The position numbers and the translations under genes were made by a program. Shown here piece after piece: positions 1-7,741 of a DNA stretch of 64,000 nucleotides. Each line of letters begins with the position of its first letter. The stretch's first letter is position 1. The notes under the pieces are model-generated. The model was not told the origin of the DNA, made no database searches, and saw only the letters and a list, made by a program, of their open reading frames with translations. Source of the stretch: Carnobacterium_A antarcticum (lineage in GTDB: Bacteria; Bacillota; Bacilli; Lactobacillales; Carnobacteriaceae). The stretch lies in the NCBI RefSeq assembly GCF_042658365.1, contig NZ_JBHSQC010000025.1, one strand, 5' to 3'.

Positions 1-749
1 ATTTCATCTGGGTCGCTTTTATCAGTATAAGGAAAACTCCCTGTATGTGTACGTTCTAAAATAGCAAGCAACATCCCAGCATCATCACTAATAGCTTCAT
101 GCGCTCTCGGCATCAAAGAAACGTTTAGAATGCCATCGTTTCTAACACCGATCACACGTCCAGATACTACTTCGCCAAGTCGGGGTTCATCTTTTCGTTC
201 AGAAGGGTGAATAAAACCTAAATAGTTATCCTCTGTTAAGATATAAGTGCCCACTAATTTCAATCGGTAAGCAGTCCCTGTGATGTTTTGGTTATTTAGT
301 TCTTCAGCGCCTTTACGAGACATAGATTCAAATACAGATTCAGGTGCTTGCTCGCCCCACATACGGTCTTTTTCATCTACACGAATCGTTATCAATAAAC
401 GATCTCCTTTTTTAGGCCAAAGGTGTTTAAGTGTCGGCAATTCATCCAGCGACACAACCAATTCTTTGTCCGGCAAACCGATATCCATAAAGACTCCTAA
501 ATCTTTGCGCGTATCAATCACTGTCGCCCAAGAATAATTTCCCATACGAACTTCCGGAATTTCTTGAGTCATCATCGTATCTTTATTCATCGCTACATAA
601 GCAAAACCTTCAACAGTATCGCCTAATTGGTAAGTTGTTTCTCCATTTTTTAATAATTTATACGTAACCCCGTCTTTTTGAATAAAATAAGCTTTTTCAT
701 TTATATCTGTAACCAAACCTGTAATAACATTTCCTAACGATTGATTCAT
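1..749 (-). CDS. cvfB: CvfB-like S1-domain RNA-binding protein (C-terminus off the window)
   Basis: About 249 codons are visible; the gene starts at 749 and continues past the left edge. An ATG follows a GGAGGAC ribosome site at a good distance. The protein begins with MNQSLGNVITGLVTDIN and contains repeated short beta-barrel (S1-like) segments, for example around GEVVSGRVIGVRNDGILNVS and DLGVFMDIGLPDKELV. This is the layout of the CvfB/YitL family, RNA-binding proteins with tandem S1 domains and a C-terminal winged helix (the latter not visible here). In staphylococci CvfB influences virulence-gene expression; its role here is unknown. Transcribed alone, since a terminator closes the pyk unit upstream. 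Confidence 0.8.
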   Translation of the reverse strand, partial: MNQSLGNVITGLVTDINEKAYFIQKDGVTYKLLKNGETTYQLGDTVEGFAYVAMNKDTMMTQEIPEVRMGNYSWATVIDTRKDLGVFMDIGLPDKELVVSLDELPTLKHLWPKKGDRLLITIRVDEKDRMWGEQAPESVFESMSRKGAEELNNQNITGTAYRLKLVGTYILTEDNYLGFIHPSERKDEPRLGEVVSGRVIGVRNDGILNVSLMPRAHEAISDDAGMLLAILERTHTGSFPYTDKSDPDE

Positions 750-922
750 TATATTTTGTCCTCCATCTAACACCAATGTATTTTTCTTAGATTTATCTTA
801 GTCTATTTTATTTTTCTCTTTCATTTTATAGCAAAAAACTTAGGAATGAAAGGTTGAAACTTTACTTTTCAACATCCACGTCTATCTAGTTTACCATAAT
901 TGTATTATGTCATCTATGGTCT

Positions 923-971
923 ACAAAAAAAGCTCCCCTCTCAGAGAAACAAGCTTTCTGATGGGGGAGCA
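923..971 (-). terminator. Rho-independent terminator of the pfkA-pyk operon
   Basis: On the minus strand a GC-rich stem (GCTCCCCC pairing with GGGGAGC, extended by TCAGA/TCTGA) is followed by a run of T. It lies about 35 bases after the pyk stop codon. Confidence 0.85.
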
Positions 972-1003
972 CCTTTTGTAAAATTATCTTAAGTTTTAAC
1001 TGA

Positions 1004-2761
1004 TTAGATGGCTGTTGTTGCTCCACGGTAAACAATTCCACGACGAGAATCAACTGTAATTAATTCATCTGGATTAACCAATGAAGTAGCATTTTCTGCT
1101 CCTACAATCACTGGAATGCCCATAGCAATACCGATAACGGCTGCATGGCTTGTTAAACCACCATTTTCAACAACTAAAGCTGCAGATTTTTCAATTGCTG
1201 GTAAGTAGTCTTTATCGGTTGTTTTCACAACTAAAATACTACCTTCAACAGCTTTTGCATTTGCTTCTTCAGCAGAAGCCGCTACAACAGCTTTACCAAT
1301 AACTGATTCAGTACCAATTCCTTGTCCGCTAACTAACTTCGAACCAATCAATTGGATTTTCATTAAGTTAGTTGTTCCACGTTCGCCAACCGGTACACCA
1401 GCTGTGATAATAATCAGGTCGCCTTCTTTAGCAAAGCCGCCTTCTTGAGCGATAGTGGTAGCTAAGTTAAACATATCATCAGTCGATGACGGTTTTTTAG
1501 AAACTGTTGGATAAACGCCCCATGAAAGTGCTAATCCGCGCATTTGACGTTCTGAGAACGTTACTGCCACGATATTTGCTTTTGGACGGTATTTAGAGAT
1601 CATACGAGCAGTGTGGCCAGATTCTGTAGCCGCTACAATAGTATGAATATCTAAGTTACGTGCTGTATGGCCAACTGATTGTCCAATAGCTTCAGTCATA
1701 TCTGTTTCACTGTAAGCTTTCAACGCGAAAGCGTCTTGATTTATCAGTGCTTCTTCGGTGCGGATAGCAATACGTGCCATTGTTTGAACAGCTTCTACAG
1801 GATAGTCTCCCGCTGCTGTTTCGCCAGAAAGCATGATTGCATCGCTGCCGTCAAAAATAGCATTCGCAACGTCACTAGCTTCTGCACGTGTTGGGCGCGG
1901 GTTTTCTTGCATTGAATCCAACATTTGAGTAGCTGTAATAACAGGTTTGCCTAAAGCATTACTTTTTTGGATCAACGCTTTTTGAACGATAGGAACTTCC
2001 TCAGTTGGAATTTCCACACCTAAATCTCCACGAGCTACCATAACACCGTCAGCAATCTTCAAGATTTCATCAATGTTATCAACACCTTCTTGGTTCTCGA
2101 TCTTAGCAATAATTTGAACATGCGTCATATCTTTTTCTTCTAAGATTTCAGTGATTTCTAAAACATCACTTGGACGACGAACAAAACTTGCTGCAATATA
2201 GTCAACATCGTTTTCTAAACCAAAACGAATATCAGCAGCATCTTTATCTGTAATTCCTGGTAAGTTTACAGATACGCCAGGTACGTTAACACCTTTTTTA
2301 TTTTTTAGTACTCCACCATTCTTAGCTACAGTAACCAATTCACGATTTTCGTGATCAATATCTGTTACTTCTAAATCGATCAAACCATCATCTAAAAGAA
2401 TATGTGAACCGGGGTGAACATCATTGATCAAATCAGGATAAGAAACTGAAAATTTTTCTTTTGTTCCTTCAACTTCGTCCATCGCAATACGAACAACGTC
2501 TCCAGAAACAAAATCAACTCGACCATCTTTCATATTATGCGTACGAATTTCTGGTCCTTTCGTATCTAATAAGATAGCGACCATTTTCCCAGCAATTTTT
2601 GAAGCTTCACGAATATTTTTGATACGAGCACCGTGTTCTTCAAAGTCACCATGTGAAAAGTTTAAACGAGCTACGTTCATTCCCGCTTCGATCATTTGAA
2701 CTAATAACTCAACTGTTTCACTAGCTGGACCAATTGTACATACTATTTTCGTTTTTTTCAT
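1004..2761 (-). CDS. pyk: Pyruvate kinase
   Basis: 585-residue pyruvate kinase, which converts phosphoenolpyruvate and ADP to pyruvate and ATP in the last step of glycolysis. The start MKKTKIVCTIGPAS is chosen over an upstream ATG because it has a GGGAGAG ribosome site 9 bases before it and matches the family N-terminus. The barrel shows the family motifs MVARGDLGVEIP and the KPVITATQMLDSM region. The last ~110 residues (around GLTSHAAVIGIAMGIPVIVG) are the extra PEP-utilising-enzyme mobile domain found in Bacillus and Lactobacillales pyruvate kinases, which accounts for the length. It follows pfkA after 68 bases, in one operon. Confidence 0.96.
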   Translation of the reverse strand: MKKTKIVCTIGPASETVELLVQMIEAGMNVARLNFSHGDFEEHGARIKNIREASKIAGKMVAILLDTKGPEIRTHNMKDGRVDFVSGDVVRIAMDEVEGTKEKFSVSYPDLINDVHPGSHILLDDGLIDLEVTDIDHENRELVTVAKNGGVLKNKKGVNVPGVSVNLPGITDKDAADIRFGLENDVDYIAASFVRRPSDVLEITEILEEKDMTHVQIIAKIENQEGVDNIDEILKIADGVMVARGDLGVEIPTEEVPIVQKALIQKSNALGKPVITATQMLDSMQENPRPTRAEASDVANAIFDGSDAIMLSGETAAGDYPVEAVQTMARIAIRTEEALINQDAFALKAYSETDMTEAIGQSVGHTARNLDIHTIVAATESGHTARMISKYRPKANIVAVTFSERQMRGLALSWGVYPTVSKKPSSTDDMFNLATTIAQEGGFAKEGDLIIITAGVPVGERGTTNLMKIQLIGSKLVSGQGIGTESVIGKAVVAASAEEANAKAVEGSILVVKTTDKDYLPAIEKSAALVVENGGLTSHAAVIGIAMGIPVIVGAENATSLVNPDELITVDSRRGIVYRGATTAI

Positions 2762-2829
2762 TCTGCAATCTCTCCCAATAAACATTTTTTAAAATCTTAT
2801 ACACATTATTAATAGGAAATTTCGTTAAC

Positions 2830-3792
2830 TTAATAAGAAATTTCTTGATTCAATTTATACAGAGATACATCAGGCATATGTTTTTGATTTTGTAAAAGAT
2901 CTTCAAAATCATTTTCCACAATTTTACTACCAATAATACCTAAGCCTAAACCGCCTTTGCCTTCTTTCAGAAGGTCAACTGCTTTAGCGCCAAAAATGCT
3001 TGCAAGCACACGGTCACGAGCTGTAGGAGAACCGCCACGCTGCACATGTCCTAAGACAGTCACGCGTGCATGATGATCTCCATATTCAGATAGTTTCTCA
3101 GCAAAATCATTGCCATTCATTACGCCTTCAGCCAGAATAATAATGCTGTGTTTTTTACCTCGTTCGCGTCCTTTTTGTATCGTGCTGGCAACCTCTTCCA
3201 TATTAAATTCTTTTTCTGGAATGATGATTTGTTCTGCTCCGCCAGCAACACCGGTCCACAAAGCAATGTCTCCTGCATTACGGCCCATTACTTCAACGAT
3301 AAAAGTACGCACATGGCTCGTTGCAGTGTCTCTGATTTTATCAACTGAATCTAAAACGGTATTGATTGCTGTATCAAAACCGATACAGTAGTCGGTTCCC
3401 GGAATGTCATTGTCGATCGTTCCAGGCAATCCGATCGTTGGATAGCCATGTTTAGCTAAAGCCAAACCTCCACGGTAAGACCCATCTCCGCCAATGACTA
3501 CTAAACCTTCAATGCCAAATTTTTTCAGCTGTTCTATTCCTCTTAATTGTCCTTCTTCAGTTGCAAATTCAGGGTAACGAGCTGAATAAAGAAATGTTCC
3601 ACCACGTGAAATTTTGTCTCCAACATCTCTTCTGGTCAATTTACGAATGTCTCCGGCTACTAAACCTGCATAGCCATAGTTGATACCATAAACTTCCATT
3701 CCTTCATAAAGTCCTTTACGAACGACTGCGCGAACAGCTGCGTTCATACCTGGGGCGTCCCCACCACTTGTCAAAACAGCGATACGTTTCAT
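2830..3792 (-). CDS. pfkA: ATP-dependent 6-phosphofructokinase
   Basis: 320 residues, the standard length for bacterial PfkA, which phosphorylates fructose 6-phosphate to fructose 1,6-bisphosphate. The start MKRIAVLTSGGDAPGMNAAV is preferred over an ATG seven codons upstream because AGGTGGG lies just ahead and the sequence matches the family start. Family motifs include GGDGSYRGG, the catalytic loop PGTIDNDIPGTD (catalytic Asp) and EVMGRNAGDIAL. It is first in a pfkA-pyk operon with its own promoter about 140 bases upstream. Confidence 0.97.
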   Translation of the reverse strand: MKRIAVLTSGGDAPGMNAAVRAVVRKGLYEGMEVYGINYGYAGLVAGDIRKLTRRDVGDKISRGGTFLYSARYPEFATEEGQLRGIEQLKKFGIEGLVVIGGDGSYRGGLALAKHGYPTIGLPGTIDNDIPGTDYCIGFDTAINTVLDSVDKIRDTATSHVRTFIVEVMGRNAGDIALWTGVAGGAEQIIIPEKEFNMEEVASTIQKGRERGKKHSIIILAEGVMNGNDFAEKLSEYGDHHARVTVLGHVQRGGSPTARDRVLASIFGAKAVDLLKEGKGGLGLGIIGSKIVENDFEDLLQNQKHMPDVSLYKLNQEISY

Positions 3793-3934
3793 TTTGATAA
3801 CCCACCTCATCAATCAGTGTATTTAGCGTAAAAAACATTCTTTCACCATTGTTAAAAACACTTTTTACATGTTTACTAGTATTCTTTTAAGTCAGACTAC
3901 TAATCCTCACTTAAATTATTAAGCTCACAGAGTC

Positions 3935-3963
3935 ATTCTACCATTTTTAGCTAAGATTGTCCT
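3935..3963 (-). promoter_or_regulatory. Probable pfkA-pyk promoter
   Basis: Minus-strand AGGACA (-35), 17-base spacer, then TAGAAT preceded by TGG (extended -10). It lies between dnaE and pfkA and gives a leader of about 135 bases. Confidence 0.55.
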
Positions 3964-4001
3964 AGTAAAATGATGAAATCTTCTAAAAAACCTCTTTTTT
4001 T

Positions 4002-7000
4002 TCATCCTTTTTGGATAACCACATTTTTAGAACCCATAATTTTTTTGAGAACTTCTTGTAACATTTCTGACCCGTCGACCCACTCAGTTTCATCCAGCAC
4101 CATTTTTTTATTGGTTGCTTCGTAATATAGAATAACAGGAATGTTTCCTGAATGCTGCTTTAACGTTTCTTTCATTTCAGACAATATCTGAATGTTGTTT
4201 TTTTCAGAAGATATCCGAATAAAACATCTGTCTGGGCTTTGGTCTTGGTTGAGTTGTTCAACATTTTCTAGACGATTGACGATCATTTGCGGCGTTTGAT
4301 CGCGATTAGCTTCTACTTTCCCTTCTACATAGAGAATTTCACCCTTTTCAAGTAAGCGGCTATATTGACGGTATTTAGGCGGGAAAAGGGTTAGTGAACA
4401 ATCCCCTGAAGCATCATTTAGTGTTACAAATGCCATTGGTTCGCCTTTTTTGGTCCTGATTTTCCGAACAGCTTTGACTAAGCCTATAACGTTTCCTTGA
4501 TTGCCGACTTGCAGATTTTGAACGAAACTGGCTTGTTTCAAGAAACGTAAATTTTCATAATTTTCAGTAGGGTGTCCTGATAAATATACTCCTAAATAGT
4601 GTTCTTCTGCTTCTAGTTTCTCCTCAAGGGTTAAATCTTCAGCCGTTTCATATTTAGGTTTTAAAATATCGAATAACCCAACGTTATCGCCACTCAATTT
4701 AATGCTCGATAAAATGCCTTCTAAAGAAGCAATCAATACTCCTCTGGAATAGCCTAAAGTATCAAAAGCCCCCGTATAAATCAACGGCTTAATGTATTCT
4801 TCTTTCAGCCATTTTGCATCTATCCGTCGAAGGAAGTCGATCAGATCATGAAATGCTCCAGTTTCTTTTCTGGTGCGGATAACCTCCAGGATCATTTCTC
4901 TTCTCAATCCTTTGATCGACCCTAAACCAAATTGAATTTCTCCCTCTTTTAACGAAAAGACCGAAAAACTTTTGTTAATATCAGGCGGCGATAAAATGAT
5001 TTTTCGTATTTTAGCTTCCAAAATAAATTCTTTCATTTTGGTGGGGTTGTTTGAGGCTGAGTTTAACAATGCAACAAAAAAAGCTGCTGGATAATGAGCT
5101 TTTAAATAAGCCATCTGGTAAGCGATGAAAGCATAAGCGACAGCATGCGAGCGATTAAAGCCATAATCGGCAAACCGTTCAATATAGTCGTAAACTTGAG
5201 TCGCAACTTCTTGTGTATACCCCAGACCCTTAGCACCATTGACAAAATGGGTTCGTTCCAAGTCGATAATATCTTTTTGTTTTTTCCCAATGGCTCTTCG
5301 CAAAATATCGGCTTGCCCTAATGTATAGCCGCCCATTTTAGAAGCTACTTGCATGACTTGTTCTTGATAAACCATCACGCCATACGTGACTTCCAAAATC
5401 TCTTTCAAGCTGTCATGAGGATAAACAATGGGAACTTGGCCTTTTTTCCGTTGAATAAATAAATCAATTTGTTCCATTGGACCAGGACGATACAATGCAT
5501 TTACCGCGGCCACATCTTCAATTGAAGTCGGTCCTAATTTCCGCAGTACATTTTTAATACCGGCTGATTCAAACTGGAATATCCCGACAGTATCGGCTTT
5601 GTAAAATACTTCTAATGTCAACGGATCGTCCATTGGGAGATCGAGCAAATCAAGAGTTAATCTTTCCTCGCGTTTGATCAGCTTTAAAGCCTGATCAATG
5701 ATTGCCAGATTTTTCAAGCCTAAGAAGTCCATCTTTAACAAGCCGATTTCTTCTACATTTCCCATAGCGTATTGCGTCAAATAAATCGTACCGCTGCCTT
5801 TTTGTAAAGGCAAATAACGATTTAACCGTTGGTCACTGATGACGACTCCGGCTGCATGCGTTGAAACGTGCCTAGGCAAACCTTCGATTTTTTGTGCTGT
5901 TTCAAATAACAAACGATTTTTTTCGCTTTTTTGCACTAGTTCTCGCAGGGAAGCGGATTGCTTATAAGCAGCTTGAAGTGTGATTCCTAAGACTTTTGGA
6001 ATGGCATTGGACCAAACGCTCGCCTCAGCTTGGCTAAGGTCAAACGTTCGTGCAACATCTCGTAAAGCCATTTTTGCTGCCAATGTTCCAAAAGTGGCAA
6101 TTTGAGCCACATGATCTTGCCCGTATTTCGTTTTTACATACTGCAGCATTTCTTCGCGTCGATTGTCTGGAAAGTCTAAGTCGATATCCGGCATCGTATA
6201 GCGTTCTTCATTCAAAAAACGTTCAAATAATAAATTGTAGACGATCGGATCGACATCTGTAATGCCTAATGCAAAAGACACCAACGAACCTGCCGCTGAG
6301 CCTCTTCCTGCCCCGGTAACTATTTTTTCTTCATGAGCATATGCCATGAGGTCCCATACGATCAGAAAATAATCTTCAAAACCCATTGTATGGATAACAG
6401 CTAATTCATGATCAAGGCGCTGCTGATATACCGCATCATAATTTGGAACTCGTTCCCCTAAGCCTTCCGTACAGCGGTCACGCAAATACGCAGCCGTCTG
6501 AATTTGTTCCGGTAAAGGATACTTTGGCAGTAAATGTTGTTGCAATTCAATTTCAACGTCAATGAGTTCAGCAATCTTTTCCGTTTGGTTGACAGCTTCT
6601 TGTAAACCAGCGGCTTCAAAATCGCTCACTATTTGAACCTTTTCAGGCAAAGCATAAGGGCCTTCCATTATTTGACCCTCTAAATCGATCTTTTCACCAG
6701 AGTCAATAGCTCTTAATACTTTCGTACTGAAGTCATCAGCTGAATTCAAATACCGCACATCGTCCAAAGCTACAGTTTGAACAGCGGTCTGTTGCGCCAA
6801 TGCCACCAACTCTGTTTGGATGGTTTTTAAAGAATCGTGCAATTGAACCCCTACATAAAATTGCTGCTCAGGAAAAATCGCTCGGTACTGTTCGATAACG
6901 TCTTTCGCTTTTGTATTTTCTTGGTTCATTAAAAAATATTCTGCTTCGCCGGTTATTCCAGGCGTAATAGCAATCAATTCTTTACTGTGCTCTTTTAATA

Positions 7001-7340
7001 TGCTTCCATCCAGCATCTCATTTCTGTCCAATAACATTTTTTGACTGGACAGTTCCATCAAACTCCTGTAACCTGCTGCATTTTTAGCTAATAAAATAAG
7101 CGAATAATTTTTCTGAGTATCTACTACACCGTTGATTTCTAGTGCTAAGCCGATAATGGGTTTGATTCCATGTTTTTTACAGGCTTTATAAAAATCGATG
7201 GCGCCATATAAGACATTATGGTCTGTCAACGCTATAGCTTGATAGCCACGCTCCTTAGCGGTTATAACGAGTTTTTCAATCGAAATCGTACTTTTTAATA
7301 AACTATAGGCACTAATAACTTGTAAATGTACAAATGACAT
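4002..7340 (-). CDS. dnaE: DNA polymerase III alpha subunit, DnaE type
   Basis: 1112 residues, typical of the Gram-positive DnaE polymerase that extends RNA primers and hands over to PolC. The N-terminal PHP domain is visible (FVHLQVISAYSLLKSTIS, then ALTDHNVLYG). The polymerase core includes the catalytic motif PDIDLDFPDNRR near residue 390 and GAGRGSAAGSLVSFAL. A helix-hairpin-helix region and a C-terminal OB-fold follow (NVIGLVKAVRKIRTKKGEPM). The ATG at 7340 has GGAG 8 bases upstream; a GTG three codons earlier would have a poorer site. It is a single-gene unit with its own promoter. Confidence 0.95.
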   Translation of the reverse strand: MSFVHLQVISAYSLLKSTISIEKLVITAKERGYQAIALTDHNVLYGAIDFYKACKKHGIKPIIGLALEINGVVDTQKNYSLILLAKNAAGYRSLMELSSQKMLLDRNEMLDGSILKEHSKELIAITPGITGEAEYFLMNQENTKAKDVIEQYRAIFPEQQFYVGVQLHDSLKTIQTELVALAQQTAVQTVALDDVRYLNSADDFSTKVLRAIDSGEKIDLEGQIMEGPYALPEKVQIVSDFEAAGLQEAVNQTEKIAELIDVEIELQQHLLPKYPLPEQIQTAAYLRDRCTEGLGERVPNYDAVYQQRLDHELAVIHTMGFEDYFLIVWDLMAYAHEEKIVTGAGRGSAAGSLVSFALGITDVDPIVYNLLFERFLNEERYTMPDIDLDFPDNRREEMLQYVKTKYGQDHVAQIATFGTLAAKMALRDVARTFDLSQAEASVWSNAIPKVLGITLQAAYKQSASLRELVQKSEKNRLLFETAQKIEGLPRHVSTHAAGVVISDQRLNRYLPLQKGSGTIYLTQYAMGNVEEIGLLKMDFLGLKNLAIIDQALKLIKREERLTLDLLDLPMDDPLTLEVFYKADTVGIFQFESAGIKNVLRKLGPTSIEDVAAVNALYRPGPMEQIDLFIQRKKGQVPIVYPHDSLKEILEVTYGVMVYQEQVMQVASKMGGYTLGQADILRRAIGKKQKDIIDLERTHFVNGAKGLGYTQEVATQVYDYIERFADYGFNRSHAVAYAFIAYQMAYLKAHYPAAFFVALLNSASNNPTKMKEFILEAKIRKIILSPPDINKSFSVFSLKEGEIQFGLGSIKGLRREMILEVIRTRKETGAFHDLIDFLRRIDAKWLKEEYIKPLIYTGAFDTLGYSRGVLIASLEGILSSIKLSGDNVGLFDILKPKYETAEDLTLEEKLEAEEHYLGVYLSGHPTENYENLRFLKQASFVQNLQVGNQGNVIGLVKAVRKIRTKKGEPMAFVTLNDASGDCSLTLFPPKYRQYSRLLEKGEILYVEGKVEANRDQTPQMIVNRLENVEQLNQDQSPDRCFIRISSEKNNIQILSEMKETLKQHSGNIPVILYYEATNKKMVLDETEWVDGSEMLQEVLKKIMGSKNVVIQKG

Positions 7341-7372
7341 TTTCGTCACTCCATTCTGGTTCCATCGTTTCT

Positions 7373-7402
7373 ATTATACCCTTACTGTAGAACGTTTCGC
7401 AA
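7373..7402 (-). promoter_or_regulatory. Probable dnaE promoter
   Basis: Minus-strand TATAAT at 7373-7378 with TTGCGA 18 bases upstream at 7397-7402. The start codon is about 33 bases downstream of the -10 element. Confidence 0.55.
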
Positions 7403-7434
7403 ACTCTTTAAATGAGAAAAACCAAGGTTAAAGC

Positions 7435-7462
7435 TTTACAATCTTTTTTTAAGTGATAAAAT
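7435..7462 (+). promoter_or_regulatory. Probable promoter of the DUF2929 gene
   Basis: TTTACA, 16-base spacer ending in TGA, then TAAAAT. The ribosome site and ATG follow within 30 bases. Confidence 0.55.
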
Positions 7463-7490
7463 TAACATGTGGAAGAAGGGGTGTTTAAAA

Positions 7491-7682
7491 ATGAAATATA
7501 TTATTACTTTGTTTTGGGGATTTTGCATCGGACAAGCAGTAAATTACATTGGAAGTTCGTTAACTGGTGGTTCATATGATTTTATGACAGCTACATTAAT
7601 TGGACTTGTTTCAGCGATTTTGATCATGCTGATCGGCCAAGCTATTCCAAAAACCGTTCACACAACTTCGGCTCACGAATAG
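7491..7682 (+). CDS. Small DUF2929-family membrane protein
   Basis: 63 residues starting MKYIITLFWGFCIGQAVNYIG, behind a GAAGGGGTG ribosome site; an ATG eight codons upstream has no such site. Two hydrophobic segments are visible, roughly residues 2-20 and 30-52, with a short polar C-terminus. The pattern (MKYI-x-T-L-x-W near the start, then a loop with YDF, then a second helix) fits the DUF2929/YjzD-type family of Firmicutes, whose function is unknown. It is divergent from dnaE and faces clpB across a shared terminator. Family assignment is from memory of the pattern. Confidence 0.75.
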   Translation: MKYIITLFWGFCIGQAVNYIGSSLTGGSYDFMTATLIGLVSAILIMLIGQAIPKTVHTTSAHE

Positions 7683-7689
7683 CCGTAAG

Positions 7690-7730
7690 AAAAAAAAGCA
7701 TCCTGAATTGCGGATGCTTTTTTTGTTTTT
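7690..7730. terminator. Bidirectional terminator between the DUF2929 gene and clpB
   Basis: Stem GCATCC / GGATGC at 7698-7703 and 7712-7717, with an A-run before and a T-run after, so it can act on both convergent transcripts. Confidence 0.85.
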
Positions 7731-7741
7731 ATTTTTTAATT